Part shown: piece after piece, positions 1-8,636 of the stretch
How the letters are laid out: each line of letters starts with the position of its first letter
Position numbering within the stretch: the stretch's first letter is position 1
The notes under the pieces: generated by a model
Databases searched by the model: none
Seen by the model: only the letters and a program-made list of their open reading frames with translations
Told to the model about the DNA's origin: nothing
Position numbers and translations under genes: made by a program
Assembly: GCA_937991965.1 (NCBI GenBank)
Contig: CALKLP010000179.1
Span: 1-37,244 of the forward strand
Direction: 5' to 3'
From: an uncultured Verrucomicrobiales bacterium
GTDB lineage: Bacteria; Verrucomicrobiota; Verrucomicrobiia; Verrucomicrobiales; Akkermansiaceae
Length of the DNA: 37,244 nt

Positions 1-375
1 GTCTGGGTAACTTACTTTGAAGATTTTATGGTTACAGATGACACGTGGTCCTTTCCAACTTCCTCGAGTACAACATCGTTAACCAGGTAGAACTATCTGG
101 TCTGGGTAACTTACTTTGTAGATTTTATGGCTACAGACAACACGTGGTCATTTCCAACTTCCACCAGTACAACATCGTCAACCAGGTAGAAGAACAATCT
201 GGTCTGGGTAACTTACTTTGGAGATTTTATGGTTACAAACAACACGTGGTCATTTCCAACTTCCACCAGTACAACATCGTCAACCAGGTAGAACTATCTG
301 GTCTGGGTAACTTACTTCGAAGTTTTTATGGTTACAGACGACACGTTGTGATTTCCAACTTCCCCAAGCGTGACG
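1..375. repeat. 99-bp tandem repeat array upstream of the first gene
   Basis: The 7-mer GTCTGGG followed by TAACTTACTT recurs at 1, 100, 202 and 301, giving units of 99, 102 and 99 bp plus a last partial unit that fades near 375. The array probably continues to the left of the window. One forward frame stays open through units 2 to 4, and the one length change is 3 bp. However, the first unit has TGA where the others have TGT, TGG or CGA, and most changes alter the residue. I therefore read the array as non-coding upstream repeats rather than a protein repeat, but a coding role is not excluded. Confidence 0.85.
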
Positions 376-425
376 TCTTTCATGTCAATTATTGTCCAAT
401 TCGCGCTTTTGTATTAGTTTCTAAA

Positions 426-1379
426 ATGTATGTTTTTAGAGTATACACGATGGGTTGTGTTGGTCACGTGGTGTTTTGTCCTCGAAAGACGGGGTCGTTT
501 TCGGTTGCCCGCAGCTGGAGTTTGTTGCAAACTCCCGTTCTTCACACGCACAACCTGTACCACTTTGTCGTTTTGGACAAGAAGCATTCAAGTTTTTACG
601 ATTTCGTTCTGGAGTACTTTGACATGATGAACCATGTGGACTTCGGCGATTCCGACATGGTTGAGTACGCTATCGAAGTCAGGGAGGATGCCAAGGTTCG
701 CTTTCTGTTTTTGTTTTTTGATTCGTTGAAGTTCGTAACGACCGTGAGAGACCCGCTGGCCCGAAGAATTTCTCAATTTTTGCAGTCCGTGACTGTCGAA
801 CAAGTCAATGCCGTCATGGACTGCGTGTATCCCGAGTGCAAGAGGCTGAAGCCTCAACGGCCGGATGTAGCCGAGCTTTGTCACTTTCGTCAGAAGATGA
901 AGCGTGGTTCTTCTTGTCCAATAATCCTGGACGCTTTGGACATAGTACTGAGAGAGTTTCGATTGCTGAATGCCCAAGATATACTTGAGCTTTTCGATAA
1001 ACATTTCATACAGGCGGACATTACCGAGTTCACGGAGTTTTTCTCTTTTATGCAAGACTACGTCACACCCGACTTCGACTTAAAGAAGGTAGTCAAGGAT
1101 GGGTGTGATGTCCAGGTGTATTCTTTCTGTGGTGTCGATGCCCGCCACCTTTTGATCAAGCTGGAAAACATTGCCGATCCCTCGGTTAGGTCCAAGTTGG
1201 AAATGTTTACTGGAATTCAAGAACTCGGTCGAGAACACAACTCTGAAGCCTCCCATCACCTTTTCTCGTACGACGTTAAAAGTGTGAAAGATTTACTCTT
1301 CCTAAACTACGGCGAAACTATGAAAAGAAGCAAAAGAGATTCTATTGAGGGCCAGATCGTGTCTGGGTTAGGGTACTAG
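426..1379 (+). CDS. sulfotransferase-like protein
   Basis: A 317-residue protein. Residues 16-24 (VFCPRKTGS) resemble the P-loop-like 5'-phosphosulfate-binding site of PAPS-dependent sulfotransferases, and residues 108-117 (RDPLARRISQ) match the RDPxxRxxSxx 3'-phosphate-binding motif. The distance between the two motifs is also typical. Such enzymes move a sulfuryl group from PAPS to glycans or other acceptors; related viral and bacterial proteins act in polysaccharide decoration. The acceptor cannot be told. The ATG at 426 was chosen because the open frame before it runs through a non-coding-looking repeat array; a second ATG lies at 450. The tail overlaps the tail of the converging gene by 38 bp, and its last codons hold a GGGTTAGGG element. 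Confidence 0.6.
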   Translation: MYVFRVYTMGCVGHVVFCPRKTGSFSVARSWSLLQTPVLHTHNLYHFVVLDKKHSSFYDFVLEYFDMMNHVDFGDSDMVEYAIEVREDAKVRFLFLFFDSLKFVTTVRDPLARRISQFLQSVTVEQVNAVMDCVYPECKRLKPQRPDVAELCHFRQKMKRGSSCPIILDALDIVLREFRLLNAQDILELFDKHFIQADITEFTEFFSFMQDYVTPDFDLKKVVKDGCDVQVYSFCGVDARHLLIKLENIADPSVRSKLEMFTGIQELGREHNSEASHHLFSYDVKSVKDLLFLNYGETMKRSKRDSIEGQIVSGLGY

Positions 1380-2298
1380 ACGACAATGACGAGAATTCCT
1401 TCCGTGTGGCTACAATGGTAGTTGGAGGTCTCCCTTTCTGAGACAGTATGACATGCACTTCTTTGTGGTCTATGTGACCCTTCTGTACATGGGAGTCGGC
1501 GACATCGTCATAGAAGTTCGCCTTGAGCCCAGCGTACTTTTGTGCCAAGGGCGTCAAGTTCTTTTCGTGGAAGGTTCTGGCATGAAGGACCTTGTTGGCG
1601 GTGAGTCCTTTTCGAATCTTCTCCGTGGCACTGTATGGCGGGAAGAGGATGGGTGAGAACACCTCGGCTATGTACTTGACGCCAAACTCGTCTGCAGGGA
1701 TTCTTCTCGTCGGGTCTGCGTGTCCGCGATAAAGAATTTCCAAAGACCATTTGCCTCCGGGTACATGATCACATGCGGGAGCGAGTTCCGCCAAGTACAA
1801 TGATACTTTCCCCGTCTGGTTCGTTTCGATCAGTGCTTCCTCGAGGCGTTTTTGAACACTGTTTGAGACGTCGATGCACATGTCCTCCTTCTTGAGGGTA
1901 GCGGACAGAATCTTTACACTTTCTGCCATGTTTCTCGGGGAGTCGGCGGAGGCTTCGTCGTCGTTCAGATTGAAAATCCAGTCTCCTACGGGTCGTAAGG
2001 AAGCATGGGTGTTAGGTCGGTGTCTCCACCTGTACTTCGACCTGGTTTCCGCATAGACTCCAAATACTTTTGATATCCCTGAAGTAAGAAGTTTTGATAG
2101 TTTTGATACGTCGATTCCCGTGAAGGCCAAGAGCATCAAGAGTGTAAATATCACCAGTATCAAGAGTATCAACAGTATCAACTCTACTACCGAACCCTTG
2201 GGCACTTCGGACACCTCGGACACCTCGGGCACCTCGGACACCTCGTATATCTCAATAACATCCATTTTTAGACTTGGGCGAGTTTTTTTTTGGTCCAT
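1342..2298 (-). CDS. single-pass membrane protein with acidic N-terminal repeats
   Basis: A 318-residue protein that I do not recognise. Residues 19-33 are a short valine/glutamate/serine/proline repeat made by 9-bp DNA repeats (2203-2246). A strong hydrophobic segment at about 38-60 is the only clear membrane span and is also encoded by 9-bp repeats (2149-2182). The rest, about 260 residues, is soluble with no motif I can name. The topology suggests a short acidic tail on one side and a large domain on the other, as in many virion membrane proteins; that is inference. The second methionine (2265) is an alternative start and is attractive because only 3 bp separate the first ATG from the upstream gene's stop codon. 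Confidence 0.6.
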   Translation of the reverse strand: MDQKKTRPSLKMDVIEIYEVSEVPEVSEVSEVPKGSVVELILLILLILVIFTLLMLLAFTGIDVSKLSKLLTSGISKVFGVYAETRSKYRWRHRPNTHASLRPVGDWIFNLNDDEASADSPRNMAESVKILSATLKKEDMCIDVSNSVQKRLEEALIETNQTGKVSLYLAELAPACDHVPGGKWSLEILYRGHADPTRRIPADEFGVKYIAEVFSPILFPPYSATEKIRKGLTANKVLHARTFHEKNLTPLAQKYAGLKANFYDDVADSHVQKGHIDHKEVHVILSQKGRPPTTIVATRKEFSSLSSSTLTQTRSGPQ

Positions 2299-2301
2299 AT
2301 T

Positions 2302-3825
2302 TTACGCATAATACTTGACGTAGAAACCTGCGAATCTCCTGATCTGTTCACCGAGCAACTTGATGTTGTCGTGCATGCAGACCTCCAATGAAACCTTCAA
2401 GTCGTTTGGTTTCTCCAACAGTAGACCGATGGCACCACACATACCGCCGGTTACGAGCCTGTTGTAGTCTCCGTGTTTCATTGGGTTGAGCAGAGCGTTG
2501 CTTATCTGGATGTGCCCGATTCCATCCGTCGCCTCTGGGAGTCTGTCCTTCTCCATGTAGGCATTCCCCGTATCGTAGTTGAGAAAGAAGTTTCTTTCTC
2601 CTCGAAGGTCTACACATTCGTCAAGTGTGGTTCCCACGCAACACTTGTACGCCTTGGAGTTTGGTTCGAGGCAGACCTTCACTACCGTCTGTTCACCAGT
2701 TTTCTCCAGGAGATCCGCAAGGGCTTTCCGGTCACAAGTCTTCCCCCTCATGGTAGGACTTCCCATCACCAGGACTTCCGCTCCAACGACCTCGCAGAAG
2801 CGTACGACCTTCTCGAGGTGTCGCTCGATGTTTTCGTCGCCGAATTTTCCTTCTACTCCGTGGAGGACGGACTGGACGGAGTAGACAGTAATTCCATATC
2901 GTCGGAACACGTCGAGTTTGTCCTCGAGGTTGTTTTGGAATACTTCTTCCCAAGATGCGAACTTGGTTGGCAGAATCTCCAAGTAATTTATCCCGTACCT
3001 GTCCAACAGGAAGGCTGCGTGTTCGTCGTGTTCGGTTTTCCATGCCATGTTGGACACGACCATGTGGTTGGAGGACTTCTTCTTCATCGCTTCGAGTAGA
3101 ATGTAGTCCGCCATGGCCTCCAAGACTTCTTTGGCAGATCTCCCGCCATACTTGGAGGAATGGGAATAGAAGACTCGGGGGCCGACGCTTAGAGAGCTCG
3201 CTAGGTCGGGGAAGAAGGTTTCCACGATGGCGAGCGTCTCGATGGACTCGGTGTAGAGGTTGACAACTTTTCTCCCGTCTTCGTGGGCGATGTTGATGTC
3301 TTCCCAGAGCCAAGAGAGTGAGTACCACTGGAAGCTGGAGTTGATGTTGACGTGTTCCAAGTTGTTCATGTTCATGAGATCGTAAAGGTAGTTCTTCTTG
3401 AGGCCCACGCCAAAGAGGGCTGGAAGGCGTATGATGACAAGATTGTCGCCAAAGTGTTGTCGTAAGAATACTTCCAGGAAGTAGCGATTTTTCCCGTAAG
3501 TCTCGGTGGATGGTACGACCTCGTCTTCGTCTTGATCCAAGACTTCCCAGCTGTGAACGTCGATTGTGCTGATGTGGAAGAACTTGTCACACCTGATCGA
3601 TATCAGTATGTTCTTGAGAGCATCGATCTCAACAGCGTCTTGGTCGGGATTCGCATTAGCCCTCCACTTTACGGCCGGAGCACACGCGCAGTAGACATGG
3701 CAGAATTCTTTTCCAACGACATCTTTGATATTCGCCGAGTTGAAAAGCTCAGTTTGTGAAGGACAAAGGTTTTCACGAAGGTGTGAACCAACGAACCCGG
3801 TGTATCCCAACAAAGCGTCCTTCAT
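2302..3825 (-). CDS. fused NAD-dependent epimerase/dehydratase-like and sugar isomerase-like (TIM barrel) protein
   Basis: A 507-residue protein with two domains. The N-terminal half begins with GYTGFVGSHL, the glycine-rich dinucleotide-binding motif of extended short-chain dehydrogenases that act on nucleotide sugars, and has a YGKNR stretch where the YxxxK catalytic pair is expected (here Y and R, so activity is uncertain). From about residue 255 the sequence looks like the sugar phosphate isomerase/epimerase TIM barrel (xylose isomerase-like/AP endonuclease 2 fold). Candidate metal ligands appear in the usual order: E in VCLEPNS, D in NYDTGN, H in GHIQIS, E in VSLEVC. The pair of activities suggests synthesis of an unusual sugar for virion glycans. 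An AT-rich upstream region (3826-3880) shares a motif with the polymerase promoter region. Confidence 0.7.
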   Translation of the reverse strand: MKDALLGYTGFVGSHLRENLCPSQTELFNSANIKDVVGKEFCHVYCACAPAVKWRANANPDQDAVEIDALKNILISIRCDKFFHISTIDVHSWEVLDQDEDEVVPSTETYGKNRYFLEVFLRQHFGDNLVIIRLPALFGVGLKKNYLYDLMNMNNLEHVNINSSFQWYSLSWLWEDINIAHEDGRKVVNLYTESIETLAIVETFFPDLASSLSVGPRVFYSHSSKYGGRSAKEVLEAMADYILLEAMKKKSSNHMVVSNMAWKTEHDEHAAFLLDRYGINYLEILPTKFASWEEVFQNNLEDKLDVFRRYGITVYSVQSVLHGVEGKFGDENIERHLEKVVRFCEVVGAEVLVMGSPTMRGKTCDRKALADLLEKTGEQTVVKVCLEPNSKAYKCCVGTTLDECVDLRGERNFFLNYDTGNAYMEKDRLPEATDGIGHIQISNALLNPMKHGDYNRLVTGGMCGAIGLLLEKPNDLKVSLEVCMHDNIKLLGEQIRRFAGFYVKYYA

Positions 3826-3880
3826 CTTTTCGTTTAGTGGATATTTGAACCATGTTTGAACTATTTTGAACTAAAATATA
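3826..3880 (-). promoter_or_regulatory. putative promoter region shared in sequence with the polymerase gene
   Basis: Read on the minus strand, the 55 bp before the start codon at 3825 contain two AGTTCAAA-type repeats followed by TTCAAATATCCA (3838-3849 on the plus strand). The same 12 bases, also preceded by AGTTCAAA repeats, lie at 13041-13052 upstream of the DNA polymerase. Two independent genes with the same AT-rich upstream block suggest a common class of viral promoter. Function is inferred from position only. Confidence 0.45.
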
Positions 3881-3942
3881 CAATCCTTTTTCGCCAACTT
3901 CACCAAACGAACAACATTGAATGTACAAGACGTATTATTGGA

Positions 3943-4460
3943 ATTCTTCAATGACGACGTCTAAGTTCATGCAGGGTTATAGTATGGACTTGATTGATGC
4001 TTAAAATCCACAAGTCCAAGTTGACACAAATTGAAACTGTCGATTGTTGACACAGCTTGTACGGGGTAAATGTGTTGTCGTTGCAACATTTAGTCCTTTT
4101 TTCTGATCGCGAAGGCAAGTTGATACTTTGAAATCTCCTGCTTGGTGACCTCTTTGTTAGAAGTTTTTGGTAGGGTTAGAGTCGTCGTGGCAGCTCGTTA
4201 AAAGTGGTGATCTGAGGGCAAGTTGATACTATTTTGACGAGCACACTGTTTCTGATCCATTTACAGGGTAAAATGACGGACCGGTGTCGAGAACCGAGTC
4301 AAGTTCGGGAGTATCAACTTGAAATCTCCGCGCGCGTTCGAGGAATGCCCTAAAATTGAAATTCAAAAAGTAAAACTGGAAAAGTGAAATCGTTCTAGGG
4401 TCTGGGCTCTCGGCTCTCCATCCCGATTCCATCAAAAAAGGTATAGTCATTGAACGGTAC
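3943..4460. repeat. non-coding direct repeat, copy A (0.52 kb)
   Basis: This stretch is repeated at 4611-5139, offset by 668 bp. By hand I count about two dozen substitutions and one 11-bp length difference (extra bases in copy B near 4640-4655). Each copy contains the inverted pair CAAGTTGATACT (4219-4230) and AGTATCAACTTG (4310-4321), about 79 bp apart, and a second direct CAAGTTGATACT nearby followed by TTGAAATCTCC. It also contains TAGGGTTAG (4171-4179). No gene is supported here. Confidence 0.9.
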
Positions 4461-4610
4461 AATCATTGTTATCTTTATTTGACTCGTGTACCTTTTGCGA
4501 CCACACGAGTTCACACGAGTTGACACGACTTTGTTCGTATTCCACTGTACTAGATGTTGTATGTGACGAATTCCTCAAGGACGCCATGACGTACATATTG
4601 TGTAAAGCAG
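4461..4610. other. unique spacer between the two 0.52-kb repeats
   Basis: This segment of 150 bp separates the two repeat copies. It contains three close copies of an ACACGAGTT-like element (about 4503-4530). I see no convincing gene, and open frames crossing it have no supporting composition or start context. Confidence 0.5.
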
Positions 4611-5139
4611 ATTCTTCGATGACGACGTCTAAGTTCATGCAGGGTTATATGTTTATAGTAGTATGGACTTGATTGATGCTTAACATCCAGAAGTCCAAGT
4701 TGACACAAATTGAAACTGTCGATTGTTGACACAGCCTGTACGGGGTAAAAGAGTTGTCGTTGCAACATTTAGTCCTTTTTTCTGATCGCGAAGGCAAGTT
4801 GATACTTTGAAATCTCCTGTTTGGTGACCTCTTTGTTAGTCCTTTTTGGTAGGGTTAGAGTCGTCGTGGCAGCTCGTTAAAAGTGGTGATCTGAGGGCAA
4901 GTTGATACTATTTTGACGAGCACGCTGTTTCTGGTCCATTTACAGGGTAAAATGACGGACCGGTGTCGGGAACCGAGTCAAGTTCGGGAGTATCAACTTG
5001 AAATCTCCGCGCGCGTTCGAGGAATGCCCTAAAAATGAAATTCAAAAAGTAAAACTGGAAAAGTGAAATCGTTCTAGGGTCTGGGCTCTTGGCTCTCCAT
5101 TTCGATTTCATCAAAAAAGGTATAGTCATTAGAAGGTAC
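4611..5139. repeat. non-coding direct repeat, copy B (0.53 kb)
   Basis: The second copy of the sequence at 3943-4460. The inverted pair is kept at 4898-4909 and 4989-5000. A 73-codon minus-strand frame stays open in both copies, but all eight base differences inside it change the residue, so it looks unconstrained. The copy ends about 130 bp before the next gene, whose own AT-rich upstream region (5140-5269, with TATATATTTTATA near 5200) follows. Confidence 0.9.
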
Positions 5140-5269
5140 TATCTATTTTATCTTTTTTCGACATGTTGGTCAAAAAAAGGTTAATATTAAAATTGAATCA
5201 TATATATTTTATACTTGGTGTTCTCCCCCCCCACTTGGTCATTCTTCTTTATTTCGTCCGAGAAAAATA

Positions 5270-5716
5270 ATGGCAGACGCGGAGATGACTTTCGACGAAT
5301 TTTTAAAGGTTTTGCTTCGTAACTCTTCGAACGTTGTTGCGATGCTCCATGGTACCGTTGCGGAAGCCAATTCTCTCATTGCCAGGAATCTCGACAAAGA
5401 CGGCCTAGTCTGTCACTACTTCTCAGGAGAAATGGTGGACTACATGAAAGCCGATGAGAAGCACACCTTCATCGTGGTGCCCGGTGAATGGGCTCGTGCA
5501 ATTATCAGCGAACTTGGCGAAGAGTTTGTGAAGGGTTCGTTGGCGACAGATGCAGAAAAATCGGAGCCTGACTTCGACGACAAGTACGTCAGGGGTGACC
5601 ACGGGGTAGTTTTTGAGAGATCTGTCACCAGCGCAAGTAAAATTTTTAGCAACATGACATCGATGACTTGTCCTTATCGTCTAATTCGGTTCACGAGGGT
5701 TCATTCAAGTCCCTGA
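5270..5716 (+). CDS. hypothetical protein
   Basis: A 148-residue protein I do not recognise. It starts with an acidic, helix-prone segment, has a middle part with alternating hydrophobic residues (around HTFIVVPGEWARAII) and a basic C-terminal end. There is no signal peptide or membrane span. The ATG follows an A-rich stretch and an upstream TATA-like region. Its tail overlaps the tail of the converging F-box gene by 26 bp (5691-5716), so the two transcripts are likely complementary at their 3' ends. Codon choice matches neighbouring genes, which supports it as real. Confidence 0.6.
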   Translation: MADAEMTFDEFLKVLLRNSSNVVAMLHGTVAEANSLIARNLDKDGLVCHYFSGEMVDYMKADEKHTFIVVPGEWARAIISELGEEFVKGSLATDAEKSEPDFDDKYVRGDHGVVFERSVTSASKIFSNMTSMTCPYRLIRFTRVHSSP

Positions 5717-6419
5717 TTAGTTTTGTCCTAATGCATTGTACGTTTTGTAGTTTTCCCCCGTAAGCAGCAGCGGCGTTGAGAGCGTGATGATCATAAGGGA
5801 TTCCGATCGAGATTGCCCACCTTAATGTTTGAATATGGCCTTCTTCTGCTAAGACTTGTACGACTTGGTCCATATTGCATCCTACATGTCTAAGCCACCG
5901 TAGAATCTCTGCCGAACCGACGAGTGCGGCTCCTGTGCTGGACCTGTTGTCTGGAAAGTATCCGAGGTGAAGCATACTTTGTAGAAAAGGAAGTGAACTT
6001 GAACTGGTTTTCGCACCCACGGCAAGCGCCAGCTGTGGGTCCCACTCGAGCGAGGTCGTCCTAAGCCATCGGAAGAAGTCTAAGTTGTTGTGTCGCGCCG
6101 CGGTGTTCACCGAGAAGGGATCCCACTCAATTGTGTGCTTTAGCTGGTTTGCCAACTTTGGTAGGGTGTTGGAACTATCGTAAGTCTTCTTCGCCGCCAG
6201 AAACGACCATGCGTTTCGTTTTACCAAGGTTTTTTTGCCTTCTCGGTGTTGACCTGCTTCTTTTATAGTTGACGGTGAAGCCATCATTTCCGCCATGTTG
6301 GTATGAGATGTATGAGACGTCTTTGCCAGTTTTTGCCATCGTCGGCAGACTGGTGACAGGAAGAGGTACTTCCCCTTGAAATCGAGGAAGTCGAGAATGT
6401 TTGTCCAAGCATCATCCAT
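5691..6419 (-). CDS. F-box and ankyrin-repeat-like protein
   Basis: A 242-residue protein. Residues 1-35 fit an F-box: DFLDFKGKYLFLSPVCRRW has the leucine, proline-less turn and V-C-R-R-W core seen in many viral F-box-like domains. From about residue 90 the sequence has degenerate ankyrin-type helices, such as NTAARHNNLDFFRWL, ALVGSAEILRWLRHVGC and NAAAAYGG. In poxviruses and giant viruses this combination recruits host SKP1-cullin ubiquitin ligases to chosen targets, acting in the cytoplasm or nucleus. The usual viral order (ankyrin then F-box at the C-terminus) is reversed here. Residues 33-40 carry a short SHT repeat. A GGGTTAGGGTTAG element lies directly before the start codon. Confidence 0.65.
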   Translation of the reverse strand: MDDAWTNILDFLDFKGKYLFLSPVCRRWQKLAKTSHTSHTNMAEMMASPSTIKEAGQHREGKKTLVKRNAWSFLAAKKTYDSSNTLPKLANQLKHTIEWDPFSVNTAARHNNLDFFRWLRTTSLEWDPQLALAVGAKTSSSSLPFLQSMLHLGYFPDNRSSTGAALVGSAEILRWLRHVGCNMDQVVQVLAEEGHIQTLRWAISIGIPYDHHALNAAAAYGGKLQNVQCIRTKLIRDLNEPS

Positions 6420-6474
6420 CTAACCCTAACCCACTTATGTCGACATAAAAATATTTCCTTGAAATAGTTAAAAC
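6420..6474. promoter_or_regulatory. divergent intergenic promoter with telomere-like and AAATATTT elements
   Basis: The 55-bp gap between the divergent F-box gene and the next gene holds TAACCCTAACCC (6421-6432) directly against the minus-strand start and AAATATTT (about 6448-6455) closer to the plus-strand start. Both elements recur elsewhere in the window near start codons. AAATATTT is a known promoter-type motif in some giant viruses; the role here is inferred. Confidence 0.4.
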
Positions 6475-7443
6475 ATGGATCTGGAGGAGCTCGATGATAC
6501 TTGTCTCCGTTTGTTGTACGAGTCTATGAAAGATTCTATTATCGACGTCGCTTCGATGGATGCCGCTGGAGTATTCGAGATGAAGAAGTTTTTGTACGAG
6601 CACGGGAAAACTGGAGATATGTTGCGCGTGAACGTAAGTTTAGAACCCAAGAAGAATTTCGTGACGGAAGCGGTATTTGTGGAAGATGGCGCTGAGGTTC
6701 CGACTTTGGATACGAACATATTTCTCCCCTTCGAAGGTGTCCCCCACGCTCAGGACATCATGATCTCTTCTTCCAAGTTTGAGTATGTGGATGACAAGGT
6801 TGTAGTTGACGATGTAGAAGTAGGGTTCGGGTGCCCTTTCTTTGTCGGTGGGCGTCGGGTCGTTCTCGCGAAGGGGTCAATCGTCTTGTTGGTTGAGGAT
6901 TCCTTGGTAAGAGTATTTCCGGAGGAAGGCGTTGAGAGTGAGATCGTTTTGAACAACGGCACTCTTGCCGTCGGTGACATAATGACTACCGGAATTTTTC
7001 AGCTTGAGGAGAAGTCTGTCGACTCAGATACATCGATTGCGTCGTACGTTTTCTTCCACGATGCGTCTACTGATCGGCGCACCTGTGTTTCCAAGAGGAC
7101 ACACAAAGTGGATTTTTTGCAGACAGCGGGATCTTCGCTGTTGGACCTTGGTTACTTGGACGGAAGTCTTCAAAACGTGTTGGACTATGGTTCTTCTTCC
7201 GTGGGGATTCGAAGTGTTTCCGGATCGGGTGCAGATTCCGGATCTATAGTCGCGACTACCGCGACTATCGACTTCGACGGCCTCTCTTTCAGTTCCAACG
7301 ACGCCGCAGTCATAATTGGTAGCTCATCTCATGGTAGCAGCTCATTTCGAATGAAATACGACGAAGCTTCTGACACGATGCAGATTCAGCACCTCGACGA
7401 AAACTCTGGGGAGTACGTCACTAAGAGAGAGTTTGGTAGGTGA
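6475..7443 (+). CDS. beta-rich, probably structural protein
   Basis: A 322-residue protein. The first 60 residues are acidic and helical; the remainder is rich in valine, serine, glycine and aspartate, as expected of a beta-sheet virion or fibre protein. Its C-terminal 50 residues (G-L-S-F-S, then V-I-I-G-S, FRMKYD and a final K-R-E-F) resemble in pattern the end of the LamG protein encoded at 8637-9737 (G-V-H-L, C-I-F-F-G, FRIRV, R-K-M-E). The two genes flank the FN3/discoidin gene, so the three may form one surface module. No catalytic motif is seen. Confidence 0.55.
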   Translation: MDLEELDDTCLRLLYESMKDSIIDVASMDAAGVFEMKKFLYEHGKTGDMLRVNVSLEPKKNFVTEAVFVEDGAEVPTLDTNIFLPFEGVPHAQDIMISSSKFEYVDDKVVVDDVEVGFGCPFFVGGRRVVLAKGSIVLLVEDSLVRVFPEEGVESEIVLNNGTLAVGDIMTTGIFQLEEKSVDSDTSIASYVFFHDASTDRRTCVSKRTHKVDFLQTAGSSLLDLGYLDGSLQNVLDYGSSSVGIRSVSGSGADSGSIVATTATIDFDGLSFSSNDAAVIIGSSSHGSSSFRMKYDEASDTMQIQHLDENSGEYVTKREFGR

Positions 7444-7528
7444 TGTTAATGTTGAACGTAAAAGTTGTTCAATCTTGTACATGGTACGCCAGATTTAATG
7501 TACTTGATGTATAACCCTATACTCCTAC

Positions 7529-8614
7529 ATGTCTTCTAGTCTGAAAATCGACGGGATGGGGTCGTCTTCAGCGCTGGTTACGTGGGACAGTGTGTCCGAC
7601 GGATCCGTCTATACTCTACGTGTAGAAGACGAGAGTGGGAATACCCTACACACCGTCGACACAGAGGAGAGCTCGTTTTCGTTCCAAGACTTGGCTCCTA
7701 AAACGACGTACGTTTTTAATCTGTACGTTCAACAACAAGTTGAACAACCTGATTATTATACCAAGATCAGAATCGATCACCCTTTCCCTTCTTGGCTTTC
7801 ATTAAAAGAAGTTGAGGTTTACTCGACGAACGATACGATCTTACCTAGTACATCCTTCGACATCTCGTCATCTACCACCTTATCTTCTGGGGTAGCGGAG
7901 AATGCCATGAATGGTGACAATACAACAAATACGTGGACAATGACAGCCATGCTTGACCACCGCCAAACTTCGTTACAAAACTACTGGCAAGCTTCTCTTT
8001 TGCAACCTACACAGCTGTCAAAAGTACGAATCTACGCGTCATCAACTTACAGACTGCAACCTGTTTCTACCCTCAGTATGACGAAATCAAACGGAGAGGT
8101 GGAGAAATACTCCTTGGACCCTATTCATTACCAAGAAATACAGATGCCAACAACACAATCACCAGTGGTACCAGTAGTACCAGAATCATCAGAAGAAACA
8201 TCATTAAAACCCAAATACAAGAGCATACGATTAGAAGGGATCGATACCAAATATATACTCCTCATTGAGGTCCGAGTTTTTGATGGAAACGGTGAATATC
8301 TCGACAGATCCCACTTCAACTTCGAGAGCTCAGGGGAACTTAGTCCATATACTGCCGACCAGGCTATGAATGGGAACACCGATACGGCGACCTATCGAAA
8401 CGGAGCCGCAATTAGACCACTGATTGGTCCATATTGGCAGGCAAACGTCGCAAGCACGGCTGGGACAGAAATAAGATTCATCGAAGTGTATTATTTCATC
8501 AGTACCACCTATTTAGGGTTTTTGGCGCAGAGCAAACTTCTTTTGACGAGCGTTGACGGCACAGTGTCGACGTATGACCTACAAGGCAAAAGCTTCCAAG
8601 CAATCTACATGTGA
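7529..8614 (+). CDS. FN3 plus tandem discoidin-like domains, putative adhesin
   Basis: A 361-residue protein. Residues about 4-72 look like a fibronectin type III domain (SSALVTWDSVSDGSVYTLRV and FQDLAPKTTYVFNLYV, the usual tryptophan and tyrosine strands). Two related segments follow, about 80-200 and 228-355, each with an A-M-N-G-[DN] element, a W-Q-A-[SN] strand and a closing strand with S-x-V/D-G, in keeping with F5/8 type C (discoidin) carbohydrate-binding folds. Such folds bind glycans or lipids on cell surfaces. There is no signal peptide, so a virion-associated attachment role is more likely than secretion; this is inference. An ATAACCCTAT element lies 17 bp before the ATG. Confidence 0.6.
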   Translation: MSSSLKIDGMGSSSALVTWDSVSDGSVYTLRVEDESGNTLHTVDTEESSFSFQDLAPKTTYVFNLYVQQQVEQPDYYTKIRIDHPFPSWLSLKEVEVYSTNDTILPSTSFDISSSTTLSSGVAENAMNGDNTTNTWTMTAMLDHRQTSLQNYWQASLLQPTQLSKVRIYASSTYRLQPVSTLSMTKSNGEVEKYSLDPIHYQEIQMPTTQSPVVPVVPESSEETSLKPKYKSIRLEGIDTKYILLIEVRVFDGNGEYLDRSHFNFESSGELSPYTADQAMNGNTDTATYRNGAAIRPLIGPYWQANVASTAGTEIRFIEVYYFISTTYLGFLAQSKLLLTSVDGTVSTYDLQGKSFQAIYM

Positions 8615-8636
8615 TATATGAGATATAAAACTAAAA

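Noticed and set aside
45..425. N-terminal extension of the sulfotransferase-like gene through the tandem repeats
   Set aside because: The start would be GTG inside a repeat unit, the first unit has a stop in the same frame, and the sequence variation between units is not protein-like. The ATG at 426 fits the domain.
4229..5129. A pair of 73- to 77-residue minus-strand proteins, one in each copy of the 0.52-kb repeat
   Set aside because: All base differences between the copies within the frame change the residue, with none silent, so there is no sign of protein constraint.
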